From NCBI GenBank assembly GCA_903832205.1, contig CAILAH010000037.1, positions 1-33,705 of the forward strand: DNA of 33,705 nt, written 5' to 3'. The notes beneath the pieces are model-generated. The model did no database searches. It saw nothing but the letters and a program-made list of their open reading frames with translations, and was not told the origin of the DNA. A program made the translations under genes and the position numbers. This stretch comes from an uncultured Microcaldota archaeon (lineage in GTDB: Archaea; Micrarchaeota; Micrarchaeia; CAILAH01). This document shows positions 16,025 through 24,626 of this stretch, piece by piece; position 1 is the stretch's first letter, and every line of letters starts with the position of its first letter.

Positions 16025-16933
16025 TTAGGGGACCCAGAAGAGGCGGGCAAATGGGAATTCTTCAGCAAATGACTGCCACTGCCCCAAAACCACATATTTC
16101 AGCAGATAATAATAGGCGATCAGGACGGCGTACACCCAGAGTGCCTTGAATGCCATCCTGGCATAATGCGGCTTTGGGAAAAGCACAAGCAGGAAAGAGA
16201 ACAGGGTGGCAAGGCAGAGCCCCAGCAAAAGAAAAAATGAGGGGAATGCGCTGGTGAGGAGTGCATAGAGCGAGGCTAAGAATATTACAAACGCGAAAAG
16301 GGCAGGGGCGCGCGGGCCAAGCACTGTGGCAAATGTCCTCTCGCCCGTCTTTCGCTCAATATCATAATCCATTATCGTAGTTATTGCGTGGATTGATGAG
16401 ATGCATAGGGCGCCCAGTATCACATATGGGTGAAGGAAGAGGAGCGAGCCCGAAAGCGAGCACCCGAGCGCAAATGCAACCAGGCCGTAGCCACCGCTTG
16501 CAAGCGAATCTATGAGCGGGATATTCTTGAGGCGGATGGGTGGGGCGGAGTAGAAATAGCAGAGCAGGATGCCGAAGAGGGCTATTAGGAAATGCAATAG
16601 GTTCATGCTAAGGGCGGCGGTGAACAGGATGGCGGCTGCAAAAATAAAAGCGAGTTTTCCCGCCCACTGCACGTCCTTCTTTTCAAGGCGCATTCCCCAC
16701 ATGCCGCCCTTGCGCGGATTAATCCTGTCACCCGCCAGGTCATGGATGTCGTTCACCGCATATATGAAGAATGAGAGGGGAAATGAGAGAAGCAGGAATT
16801 CAATTGTCTCGTAAGGGCCGCGCAGGGTGCCCCCGAGCATGAGCCCAAGAAAATATGCGAATGGCGGGGCGAGCCAGAACAGCGGCCTGCTTATGGAGAT
16901 TGCCTTTTTCAGTTTTTCAAAAACGCCTTCCAT
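16025..16933 (-). CDS. UbiA-family prenyltransferase
   Basis: This is a polytopic membrane prenyltransferase with both Asp-rich motifs: NDIHDLAGD (Asn61, Asp62, Asp65, Asp69), followed by INPRKGG, and IMDYDIERKTGERT (Asp189, Asp191). These bind the Mg2+-diphosphate of the prenyl donor, here probably geranylgeranyl diphosphate. The NPRKGG extension resembles the lycopene-elongase/CruF-like branch more than digeranylgeranylglyceryl phosphate synthase, but I cannot decide the acceptor. The ATG at 16933 follows GGTGAG by 4 bases and lies 4 bases after the stop of the UPF0104 gene, so the two form an operon. The length of 302 residues is normal for the family. Confidence 0.88.
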   Translation of the reverse strand: MEGVFEKLKKAISISRPLFWLAPPFAYFLGLMLGGTLRGPYETIEFLLLSFPLSFFIYAVNDIHDLAGDRINPRKGGMWGMRLEKKDVQWAGKLAFIFAAAILFTAALSMNLLHFLIALFGILLCYFYSAPPIRLKNIPLIDSLASGGYGLVAFALGCSLSGSLLFLHPYVILGALCISSIHAITTIMDYDIERKTGERTFATVLGPRAPALFAFVIFLASLYALLTSAFPSFFLLLGLCLATLFSFLLVLFPKPHYARMAFKALWVYAVLIAYYYLLKYVVLGQWQSFAEEFPFARLFWVP

Positions 16934-16937
16934 AAGC

Positions 16938-17873
16938 TCACCCGGGTGCCTGTGGCTGATTTCCGTAATGCGAAATTGTCAGAAGACCTGCGATTATGAA
17001 TATCCAGTAGGCAAAGAAGCGCTCGAGAAGCATTGCGGAGAGTGCCTTGTCGGATGCGACGCCGAGAAACATGAGTGCCGCCATGCCGCCGCCCTCAAAG
17101 AAGATGCCGCCGCCAGGGAGGATTGAGAGCACTGAGAAGAGATAGGCTGCTGCGCTTGCTGAGGCAGTCTCGAAAAATGGCAGGGAGCTGCCAACGTACT
17201 GGAGAATTAGCCAGAGGCGCAGGAAAGCCATGCCCCATACGAGTATTGTGAAGAATGAGATGAGTGCGAAGCGCCTCTTGTCGCCGAGCGTTTTCCTGAG
17301 CGCTGTGAAATATTCCGCGAAGAACGATGAGACTGACTTGTGCGGGATTAGCCTGGTTGCGGAGATAAAAAATCCTGTGGTTGCGACCGCGAGAAATACG
17401 GCGAGGCCCGCAACGAGCACATAGGGGACGAGCGGGTTGAAGAGCGAGGAGAGTGCGCCGAACAGGAGGAACGGCAGGAAGATGACGTCAAAGATGCGCT
17501 CGATTGAAACGGCTGAGAGGCATTCGCCTGCCGGGATTTTAGGGTTAGACCTGAAAGCCAACGGGCGGATGCCTTCGCCAGCAAACCTTGAGGGGATGAT
17601 GAATGAGAGGAAGACGCTTGAGAGATAGGGGAGTGTGAGCGATTTCACTGAGTAGTTGCCGCTTAGTGCATATTTGAAGCGGAAGACCTTTGCGACGAGT
17701 TCGATTGAGGTGAGAATTGCCAGTATGATGAATCCGAGGATGCCTATTGAGGCCATTTCATTGAGTGATTTTAGCACATCCAAGCCGAACCACTGGGCAA
17801 TTGCTATGAAGAGGATGAGGGATAACAGTGAGATTGCGAGGTAAAGCAATTGTTTATGTTCTTTCACTTTCAT
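16938..17873 (-). CDS. UPF0104 / lysylphosphatidylglycerol-synthase-type membrane protein
   Basis: The 311-residue polytopic membrane protein has about eight helices and the pattern of the UPF0104/AglD-C-terminal-like family: SFIIPSRFAGEGIRPLAF near residue 90, and LSILPGGGIFFEGGGMAALMF near residue 250. Family members are flippase-like or act with lipid-linked sugar or polar head groups. It has no soluble transferase domain. It is co-transcribed with the downstream UbiA gene (4-base gap) and diverges from fibrillarin with only 10 bases between start codons, so the two promoters must overlap the coding ends. The precise substrate is unknown. Confidence 0.83.
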   Translation of the reverse strand: MKVKEHKQLLYLAISLLSLILFIAIAQWFGLDVLKSLNEMASIGILGFIILAILTSIELVAKVFRFKYALSGNYSVKSLTLPYLSSVFLSFIIPSRFAGEGIRPLAFRSNPKIPAGECLSAVSIERIFDVIFLPFLLFGALSSLFNPLVPYVLVAGLAVFLAVATTGFFISATRLIPHKSVSSFFAEYFTALRKTLGDKRRFALISFFTILVWGMAFLRLWLILQYVGSSLPFFETASASAAAYLFSVLSILPGGGIFFEGGGMAALMFLGVASDKALSAMLLERFFAYWIFIIAGLLTISHYGNQPQAPG

Positions 17874-17883
17874 AATTGGGATT

Positions 17884-18543
17884 ATGACTATTAAAAATAC
17901 TTCATACTACGGCATTTACGATGCGTGGGGAAAGATGGCCACGCTTAACCTTGACCCGGGCGCAAAAATCCACGGGGAGCAGCTGGTTAGGGAGGACGGA
18001 AAGGAGTACAGGGTGTGGGACCCGAGAAGGAGCAAGCTGGGCGCGGCAGTTATGAAAGACCTGCAGACCTGGCCGTTTGAAAAAGGCACGCGCGTGCTTT
18101 ACCTGGGCGCGGCGGCGGGCGTTACGCCGAGCTTTATTTCGGATATTGTCGGCGAGGAGGGAAGGGTTTATGCGGTGGAATTCTCGCCCGAGTGCATAAA
18201 GGAGCTGGTTTTGAGGTGCGAGAACAGGAAAAATATCTGGCCCATACTTGCCGATGCGCGGCTGCCCCAAAAGTACGATTATGTGGGAGAGGTGGACGTG
18301 CTGTTTGAGGATGTGGCGCAGCCGGACCAGGACCGCATTCTTGTCATTAATGCAAGATACCTGAAGAAGGGCGGGATTGCGATGATTGCGGTTAAATCGC
18401 AGTCCATTGATGTGACGCTCAAGCCGCATGAAGTTTACAAGAAAGTCATTGAGGGACTGAGCGATACGTTTGAGATTCTGGAGAAGATTGAGCTTGACCC
18501 CTATGAGAAGCACCACCTATTTATTGTGTGCAGGAAAAAATAG
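17884..18543 (+). CDS. flpA: Fibrillarin-like rRNA/tRNA 2'-O-methyltransferase
   Basis: This is the catalytic subunit of the archaeal C/D-box ribonucleoprotein, which transfers methyl from S-adenosylmethionine to ribose 2'-OH at guide-selected sites. The 219-residue length is standard. The N-terminal domain has GIYDAWGKMATLNLDPG, HGEQLVREDGKEYRVWDPRRSKLGAAV; the Rossmann domain has RVLYLGAAAGVTPSFISDIV (SAM loop), VYAVEFSPEC, ADARLP and VDVLFEDVAQPDQ; and KSQSIDV is near the end. All motifs are intact. Nop5 and L7Ae, its partners, are not in the window. A 46-base stretch (18043-18088) encoding AAVMKDLQTWPFEKG recurs in diverged form at 28381-28426. Confidence 0.95.
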   Translation: MTIKNTSYYGIYDAWGKMATLNLDPGAKIHGEQLVREDGKEYRVWDPRRSKLGAAVMKDLQTWPFEKGTRVLYLGAAAGVTPSFISDIVGEEGRVYAVEFSPECIKELVLRCENRKNIWPILADARLPQKYDYVGEVDVLFEDVAQPDQDRILVINARYLKKGGIAMIAVKSQSIDVTLKPHEVYKKVIEGLSDTFEILEKIELDPYEKHHLFIVCRKK

Positions 18544-18550
18544 GGACTTC

Positions 18551-19678
18551 CTACAAAAGAAGGAATGGGTAGGCGCTGGCCACGAGCATATAGAGCAGGA
18601 TTGAAACGAGCGGGATTGTGAAATTGTCGTCGAATTTTGCGGGCAGCGATTCAACGAGCGAGGTTAACAATGCGAGAACGATGGCCAGCGGGCCTATGAA
18701 GAAATAGGAAAGGATTGCCGTGGAGAAGAAGAATGCGAGCGTGCCTTCAACTGTTTTTGAATTGTTCAGTGGGTTGGGAATTTTTCCGCGGCGGCCCACC
18801 ATGGTTGCGATGCCGTCGCCGATGCCCAGCGCAATCAGGGTTGCCGCAAGGAAGTTTACATTGGGGATGAAGACGAATGCGAGAAGCGCGCCCATGCCGT
18901 ACCAGAATGCGCCGTAGCCCTGGCGCGCGCCCGCTCTCTCAAAGGCATTGAACAGCAGGCTTGTGAGCGCGGTTTCGTTGCCGCGCAGCCTGTCATGGAT
19001 CATTAGAAGGAGCGCGAGGAGACCCATGAATATTACGAACTCAAGATAAACCGGGCCCGTTGATGGATAGAGGGCGGCGGAGGCATAGAGTGCGATTACA
19101 AGAAAGACGCCCACCAGGATGTGGAGCAGCTGGCGCCTGAATTCAAGCTTGGCGGCCTGGGCGGTGGCGCGGATTGCGAGGGTTCCCTTTGAAAACAGGC
19201 GGTCGATTATGTCATAGGAGAAGAAGCCTATCACAAAGCCCGCAAGAATGTCGTTCAGGAAATGAACGCCAAGATTGATGCGCAGAAAGCCGATGGCGAG
19301 CGCAAGCACGAAGAATAGCGGGAATGCCGCCGTGCCAACAAACGGTGCAAGCACCACTGCGGCTATCGCCTCATGCCCGCTTGGGAATGAGAAATCCGGG
19401 GAGATGGGGCAGTCCACTTTTATGTAGCTTGGGTCGAGCATGCAGGGCCTGGGCATCTGGATGCCGTACTTTAGCGCAAATGTGATCAGCAGCGCGATAA
19501 GTATTGCCACCAGTGTTTTGACGAACTTTTTCTGCATCCGCAGCGTGTTTGCAAACAGGATAAGCGCCAATATGTAAATGATGGGGGCGTAGGAGTCTAT
19601 GAATGATGCAACGAGCGTGAGTGAGGTGTTGTTGATTGAGAATATGAACCTTGTCACTGCGTCGAATGCCGGCTGCAT
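18551..19678 (-). CDS. PAP2 phosphatase fused to polyprenol-kinase-like domain
   Basis: The 375-residue membrane protein has two different lipid enzymes in one chain. The N-terminal half has the three PAP2 motifs: Lys70-x6-Arg77-Pro78 (KYGIQMPRP), FPSGH at 98-102, and Arg133-x5-His139-x3-Asp143 (RINLGVHFLND). The C-terminal half resembles the SEC59/DGK1 CTP-dependent polyprenol or diacylglycerol kinase and cytidylyltransferase-like family, with GIGDGIATMVGRRGK (285-299), NNSKTVEGTLAFF (305-317) and AKFDDNFTIPL (347-357). A phosphatase and a kinase of isoprenoid lipids in one protein could recycle or balance polyprenyl phosphate carriers for surface glycosylation. The substrate is inferred. 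It diverges from a small acidic gene; TATAAGTATTAAAAA lies at about 19694-19708. Confidence 0.82.
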   Translation of the reverse strand: MQPAFDAVTRFIFSINNTSLTLVASFIDSYAPIIYILALILFANTLRMQKKFVKTLVAILIALLITFALKYGIQMPRPCMLDPSYIKVDCPISPDFSFPSGHEAIAAVVLAPFVGTAAFPLFFVLALAIGFLRINLGVHFLNDILAGFVIGFFSYDIIDRLFSKGTLAIRATAQAAKLEFRRQLLHILVGVFLVIALYASAALYPSTGPVYLEFVIFMGLLALLLMIHDRLRGNETALTSLLFNAFERAGARQGYGAFWYGMGALLAFVFIPNVNFLAATLIALGIGDGIATMVGRRGKIPNPLNNSKTVEGTLAFFFSTAILSYFFIGPLAIVLALLTSLVESLPAKFDDNFTIPLVSILLYMLVASAYPFLLL

Positions 19679-19750
19679 GGAAATAATGCACCCTATAAGT
19701 ATTAAAAACTTTGACTATCTGAACGTTAGGAAACCGATGAGGTGGGAGCT

Positions 19751-19888
19751 ATGATGTTCGCTGATGACGATTCTGACGAAGACGATGAAGACTTGGATGA
19801 GGACGAAGAGGAAGAGGACTGGGACGAGGACGAAGAAGACTGGGAAGACGAAGAAGAAGAGGAAGAAGAGGAAGAGGGAGAGGAGTAA
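19751..19888 (+). CDS. Small highly acidic protein, 45 aa
   Basis: This short gene encodes 45 residues, of which almost all are Asp or Glu: MMFADDDSDEDDEDL followed by acidic runs with two Trp (residues 24 and 31) and the end GEE. GAGGTGG (about 19738-19744) lies 6-7 bases before the ATG, and a TATA-like run at about 19694-19708 lies upstream, so it has its own expression signals. No family is recognised. Such acidic tails can mimic DNA or bind cations, histone-like or ribosomal proteins, but nothing here decides between these. The mixed use of GAC/GAT and GAA/GAG argues for a coding sequence rather than a simple-repeat artefact. Transcription would meet the convergent giant gene 63 bases downstream. 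Confidence 0.6.
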   Translation: MMFADDDSDEDDEDLDEDEEEEDWDEDEEDWEDEEEEEEEEEGEE

Positions 19889-19951
19889 TCCCGGTTTCGC
19901 GTTTCATCCTGATTTCTAATTTTATAAATATATTTTTCGTTTCATTTGCGA

Positions 19952-22900
19952 TTATTTTTCCCGCTTCAGCTGCTTCACCTGTTTCGATATGTCTTCCTGT
20001 GCCTTGGAATTGTTTTCGCGCATCTTGAGGAGGATGAATGAGATAGCTATCACCGCGATGCCTGCAATGATGAGCGTGTAATCGTTTGGCGAGGATTGGG
20101 GCGTGCCAGACAGGCTTGCAAGCGCTATAACTGCAGAGTCTTTTGCGCTTGAGTAGCTGCCCTCCTTATACATTGATTCGATATCGTAGAGCTTGTTCGT
20201 AAGTGCGTCCTTGAGGCGCTGGTCGGAAAGGGCAGAGAGCGCGTTCCTCAGGTCACCGATTGCGGAATTGGCGGCCGTGCGCTCGGAAGCGACGTAGGCG
20301 TTGATGCTCGAAATGGTTGAGTTCATTTTTTCGATTGCGGAGGCATACTCGCCGGGGGTTGTTGGATTGAGGGAAAGGAGCGATTGCGAGTAGGAGACCA
20401 TCTCCTGCGGGCATTTTGTAGAGCAGGCCTTTGTGAGCTGTGCCGCGGACGACTTGAGCGCTGTGAGCTGTGCCTTGTATTTTTCCTTAAGCCCGGATTC
20501 CCAGTCGCCCGAATCTTTCTCTGCGAGTTTGGTTTTGCCGTCAAGCGATGAGATAATTACATAGGCGCTGTCGAATTGCGCGAAGAGCGCCGCGTCCGGC
20601 GTAATTGCGCCGGTTGCGTTGTTTAGGGTGCTTTCCACCTGTGCGATTTCTGCAGGAAGGGAAGTTGCATATCCCTTGTCAATCAGGTAGAGCCATCTCT
20701 GCTTGAGCGAGTTGAGCTTTGTGCCTATTTCGGATGCCTGCGAGTAGGCGAGCGCGTTTAGGCCGAGCAGCTCTTCGTTTGCCTTCCGCAGCTGAACGAG
20801 CTTCTTGTCGTTTGTCGATTCAGACTGGGATGCGGCGTAGTAGGATTTTATTTTTGAGAGTGATTTCTGCACGTCGCTGTTCCTGACCGTTGAGAGGCCC
20901 GCGATTGCGGTGGAGATTTCAGCGTCCAGCCGCAACACTTCGCTTAACGACATGGCCGATTGTGTTGCCAGCTGGTTTGCATCGGCAAGCTTTGCCTTGG
21001 CATCATCGACCGCCTTGAGCGCATCCTCATAGTTGCCTGAATCAAGAGCGCCCTGTGCCCTGGAAAGCGAGGCACTCACATCGCCATTTGAGTAGGAGGT
21101 GCTGTCATTTGCAACCGCATCAATCTCGTTTTGTATTGCATCTTTGTTTAGCGGTGCGCTTGCATGGATATCAAGCGTGCACCTTGATTTTGCAAGGAGC
21201 GCCCTGAGGGTTACGGTTATGCGCGTGGCGGTTGGGAGCAGGGTGTGGTCCTGCGCGGAAATGGCGCAATCCGGCGAGGAAATGGTCAGTGAAGATGGCG
21301 AGAGCACCGGGAGGTCGTAAGAGAGCTGTGCGTTTTCAATGTCGAACGGCACCGCGCTTGCCACATTAAGCCTTATGCTCGTGGATGTGCCGGAGCGGGA
21401 GGCGTCGCTTGCGGAGACGATTATCGGGTCGTCAATCAAATAGACTGACGTGAGCCTGTGGCTGCCGGGCGCGATCTCCCTGCTTATTTTTGCATCATAA
21501 TTGAAGCTGCCCGCATATTCGCCGTCATAATAGAGCGAGTAGGCGTAATTGTAATAGGAAGGGATTTGCAGAGAGGGCGCGCCCGTGGATGCAATCTGCC
21601 TCTCAACTGTAACCTTGAGCCGGGTTGGTGAGGCCAGCACCGCATCCTCTTTTACGGAAATTGTGCGCACAAGTGTCTGCGAGTCCTCAAACGTTATCGA
21701 GTAGAGATGGCCGGGCGTGTATTTGGGAATCATTAGGCTGAGCTTTCCCGAGCTGTAGCTGTACATGGACCAGTCCGGGCCCAATGTGGGATTTGATTTG
21801 GAAACGTCATATGCAAATGGGACCGTGATGGTTACTGGGCCGTTGTAATTCAAGTCAAGAACACCGTAGGTGGCAAAGTAAACCTGGCGGGTTGAAGGCG
21901 AGTCTAGGAGCATTGTGGAATTCCCATAGGCTGCGCTCACCCTGGCATTAAGCTCAAGCGATTCCCGGATTAGCTCTTTGGACTTGAAGCTTATCTGGAG
22001 CTCAAGCCCGGAGATGAACCCTGCAATCTCGCTGTAATGACCGAGCGATGCGTGGCTGTCAAACTTGCCGTCCTTGCCTAGATAGGAATTGAGCTGTGCG
22101 TATTCTTTTAGGGGCTTCCCGTCAAGTGATTCGAAATATTCCGCAAGGGGCGCGGCCTGAGCGTAGCGCAGGGAAAGGGAGCCGTATTGTGCCGCTCCGC
22201 GCGCAAATATCTGCTCTGAAAGCAGGGTGCATGAAAGCGAGATGTTTACCATCTGCTCCGGGGGCAGGTTGCCACCCTTTAGCGCAATCGATTTCTCATT
22301 GTAGTAGCTTTCTTCGTATGAAACGTCTATGGAATCGTCCCTGGCGCGGTCGATGACCGATTTGAGATAGGTGAGCGAGTTCGTTGCGGAATCTTTGGCG
22401 TTCGCGCGGAACACTGCGCCGGGTGAAAGGTAGGAGCGGGCGAGCTTGAGGTCGTTGTATGCGAGCTTAAGGTTTGCAAGGCGCTCGCTTGCGGATTTGC
22501 CCTTGTCCAGGTTAGGCTGTGCCTTCACTATGAGCAACTGTGCTGCGGCGAGCTGCCTCTCCTCCGCAGGGGTTTTTGGGATGAATGCGGAGGCTTCGGA
22601 AGTGGCGAACGCGTATTCATCCTGCGTGAGGGCAGATGCGGTTTCCAGGATGAATATTCCCGTGCGCTCAGCTTCCCTGAGGCTGAAGGACGCGCTGTCA
22701 AGCTTTGCGGATGCGGTGTAATAGTGGGTGGTGGATTCGGTGACATAGCCCTGCGCTTTTGCATTGAATGCCGAGTCCCCCTGCAAAATCTCATAGGACG
22801 ATTCGGTGAGCGATGCGCCCGCGGCTGCAATGTGCGAGGAGGGCGAATCGAGGGTTTGAAGCGTTGCAATGTTGAAATAGACCACGTCCGCATCGGTTAT

Positions 22901-23818
22901 TTGATTATATTCCGAGGTTATGCGCGAGTATTCGGAAGAGACGGTGCTTGATTGGGATTCCGCTGTGGAACGGGCAGTGGTGCGCTCGCTGAGCAGGCCG
23001 GCGCTGATTTTTTTCTCAACTGAATAGGCAAAGAGGAGCTTTGAAAATGCGGAGCTGTCGCCATCGAGCAGGTAGCGCACCTGGCTGGAGGATTCGGAGA
23101 TGAAGCGGGAATATGCCGAGCCGCTGGTGGCCGTTAGGAGGGCATCGGATTTTATCTGCTCCTCGCGGGACTTGAGCGCCGCGCCGTCGATTGAGCTTAA
23201 TGTGGATTCGAGCTGTGCGATATCGTTCGCATACTGGCCGGAGTAGCTGCCGCTTGTGGCGCCCATGTGGATAAGGTCTTCACGCCCCGAAGTGACTTTT
23301 GAAAGGAGGCCGTTGTATGCCTTCTCGCTTTCCTCAACCGAATCTGCGGCAGAAGTGTAATGCTCTGCGCAAAGTGAGACTATATGCATGCCGTAGGAAG
23401 TGGTCTGCATTATGCTGCTGCCGGAATAGGACAGGAAATCGTCAATGTGCAGCATAAACCAGGAGGAGATGGCCTTGGCGGACATGCTTGCCGTTTCGTT
23501 GAACCAGTCCTTTATTGAGTTTAGAATCAGGTATTTGGACTCGCCGACTTTTGTGAAATCCTCATCTGCGTTTTTTGCGCTGTTTATCTCGTTTGTGAGC
23601 TGTGACGCGGTGGATGAGTCAACTGCGTAGAGGTAGCTGGTGTCGATGTCGGTGTTTTCCGGGCTGTTTTGCATTATGCTGATGATGTAATCCGGCACAG
23701 CGTAGTGGTTGAACTCCCAGGGGCGCTCGATTGTGGGGTCAAGATAGGCCGGGGTGAATGCAAAGGAAAACTGGACAAAGAGCGTTGCAAGAAGGATGAG
23801 GATTAGAGGCGTTCGCAT
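19952..23818 (-). CDS. Giant secreted coiled-coil/helical surface protein, 1288 aa
   Basis: I do not recognise a family. The protein has a cleavable-looking signal peptide (about 1-20, ending FSFA), a very long Ala/Ser/Glu-rich helical ectodomain with heptad-like stretches (about 180-660 and 905-1230), and a beta-rich central part (about 660-900). The central part includes a PEGA-like segment (about 730-795, SLYYDGEYAGSFNYDAKISREIAPGSHRLTSVYL). Near the C-terminus is one membrane helix (about 1248-1266) followed by a basic cytoplasmic tail (KMRENNSK...KQLKREK). The topology puts almost everything outside the cell. It may be a stalk or adhesin spanning the envelope. A TATA-like CTATTATAAGG about 27 bases upstream of 23818 suits leaderless expression. 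Confidence 0.78.
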   Translation of the reverse strand: MRTPLILILLATLFVQFSFAFTPAYLDPTIERPWEFNHYAVPDYIISIMQNSPENTDIDTSYLYAVDSSTASQLTNEINSAKNADEDFTKVGESKYLILNSIKDWFNETASMSAKAISSWFMLHIDDFLSYSGSSIMQTTSYGMHIVSLCAEHYTSAADSVEESEKAYNGLLSKVTSGREDLIHMGATSGSYSGQYANDIAQLESTLSSIDGAALKSREEQIKSDALLTATSGSAYSRFISESSSQVRYLLDGDSSAFSKLLFAYSVEKKISAGLLSERTTARSTAESQSSTVSSEYSRITSEYNQITDADVVYFNIATLQTLDSPSSHIAAAGASLTESSYEILQGDSAFNAKAQGYVTESTTHYYTASAKLDSASFSLREAERTGIFILETASALTQDEYAFATSEASAFIPKTPAEERQLAAAQLLIVKAQPNLDKGKSASERLANLKLAYNDLKLARSYLSPGAVFRANAKDSATNSLTYLKSVIDRARDDSIDVSYEESYYNEKSIALKGGNLPPEQMVNISLSCTLLSEQIFARGAAQYGSLSLRYAQAAPLAEYFESLDGKPLKEYAQLNSYLGKDGKFDSHASLGHYSEIAGFISGLELQISFKSKELIRESLELNARVSAAYGNSTMLLDSPSTRQVYFATYGVLDLNYNGPVTITVPFAYDVSKSNPTLGPDWSMYSYSSGKLSLMIPKYTPGHLYSITFEDSQTLVRTISVKEDAVLASPTRLKVTVERQIASTGAPSLQIPSYYNYAYSLYYDGEYAGSFNYDAKISREIAPGSHRLTSVYLIDDPIIVSASDASRSGTSTSIRLNVASAVPFDIENAQLSYDLPVLSPSSLTISSPDCAISAQDHTLLPTATRITVTLRALLAKSRCTLDIHASAPLNKDAIQNEIDAVANDSTSYSNGDVSASLSRAQGALDSGNYEDALKAVDDAKAKLADANQLATQSAMSLSEVLRLDAEISTAIAGLSTVRNSDVQKSLSKIKSYYAASQSESTNDKKLVQLRKANEELLGLNALAYSQASEIGTKLNSLKQRWLYLIDKGYATSLPAEIAQVESTLNNATGAITPDAALFAQFDSAYVIISSLDGKTKLAEKDSGDWESGLKEKYKAQLTALKSSAAQLTKACSTKCPQEMVSYSQSLLSLNPTTPGEYASAIEKMNSTISSINAYVASERTAANSAIGDLRNALSALSDQRLKDALTNKLYDIESMYKEGSYSSAKDSAVIALASLSGTPQSSPNDYTLIIAGIAVIAISFILLKMRENNSKAQEDISKQVKQLKREK

Positions 23819-23884
23819 GGTATAAAGTGCGCGTGAAACCTTATAATAGGGAAAAGAATTGGAAAAATTTATGTAGGAGAATAA

Positions 23885-24130
23885 TCAGTCTTTGGGCATT
23901 GTTGGGAAGTGTATCTTCGGGACTGTCATGTTACAGTCCTGGGGGCAGTTGGCCTTGTCCTCTGGGGAGGCGCAGAAGCCGTCGCCGCAATCTGGGATTG
24001 CCGGCGCCTTTGGCGTTTCGTTAAGCGTGACGTTTTGAGTTTGGTTTAGATCGCCGGCTGGCTGCTGGGGCTGTGTGCAGCCGGACAGGAGTATAAGCGA
24101 AAGTGCCAATAGTGCAAATAGGATACGCAT
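23885..24130 (-). CDS. Small lipoprotein with Cys-rich motif, 81 aa
   Basis: The N-terminus is a lipoprotein signal: about 15 hydrophobic residues ending in the lipobox LLSGC (Cys18), then a Gln/Pro/Asn/Thr linker. The C-terminal half has the compact motif CGDGFCASPEDKANCPQDC, four Cys with Asp/Glu between them, found as an extracellular module in many archaeal and bacterial surface proteins (CGDGxC..ENxxxCPxDC). It probably binds Ca2+ or is disulfide-stabilised. Two N-glycosylation sequons are present. It lies between the giant secreted protein and the Lys-rich membrane protein on the same strand. Confidence 0.78.
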   Translation of the reverse strand: MRILFALLALSLILLSGCTQPQQPAGDLNQTQNVTLNETPKAPAIPDCGDGFCASPEDKANCPQDCNMTVPKIHFPTMPKD

Positions 24131-24163
24131 GGGATAAATAGGAAATGAAAATTAAAAAAGGAA

Positions 24164-24562
24164 TTACCTGCTCTGGAAGAAGTAGGCGATTATTGTCAGG
24201 ATGATCCAGACCACAATTGCCACGAGCGTTATCTGCGATGCGGGCAGCGGGTTGAACCACCAGATGGCGCCTGCGATGAGTGCGGTCAGGATTGTGCTCA
24301 ATATGACGCTGATTGCAATCTTGAGCATGTTGTCCTCCTCTTCCTCCTCGATTGCGCCCTTGACTTCGCTTACCACGTCCTTTTCAAGGTCCTTCCCAAT
24401 GTCCGTCCTGATCTCCTCGCGAAGGACGGGCTCAATGTCGCGCTCTACCTTCCTTTCAAACGATGTTAGCCTTGCCTTTGCTGCTGGCCTGGTGGCTTTT
24501 TTCACCGGCTTTTTGGCCTTGGCAGGCTTTTTTACCCTTGATTTTGACTTTTTGGCCGCCAT
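24164..24562 (-). CDS. Lys-rich membrane protein, 132 aa
   Basis: I do not recognise a family. The protein has three parts: an H1-like basic N-terminus (about 1-30) with repeated AKKP/KKAT/PAAKA units, a charged helical middle (about 35-78, FERKVERDIEPVLREEIRTDIGKDLEKDV, then EEEEED), and two membrane helices (about 80-103 and 110-129) ending in QSR. The basic tail would sit in the cytoplasm and could touch DNA or the ribosome, tethering it to the membrane; this is only inference. AGGTGTG (about 24568-24574) precedes the ATG at 24562. It diverges from the Roadblock gene. Confidence 0.7.
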   Translation of the reverse strand: MAAKKSKSRVKKPAKAKKPVKKATRPAAKARLTSFERKVERDIEPVLREEIRTDIGKDLEKDVVSEVKGAIEEEEEDNMLKIAISVILSTILTALIAGAIWWFNPLPASQITLVAIVVWIILTIIAYFFQSR

Positions 24563-24595
24563 GGATTACACACCTGATATTACATCTCACTGCTT

Positions 24596-24605
24596 ATTTA
24601 TAAAT
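24596..24605. promoter_or_regulatory. Palindromic TATA element between divergent genes
   Basis: ATTTATAAAT is a perfect 10-base palindrome. Its centre is about 26 bases before the Roadblock ATG (24627, leaderless spacing) and 38 bases from the ATG of the minus-strand Lys-rich membrane gene, which has its own AGGTGTG site and so a short leader. One element could serve both. Confidence 0.55.
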
Positions 24606-24626
24606 GTTTGAACCACATCTACTGTT

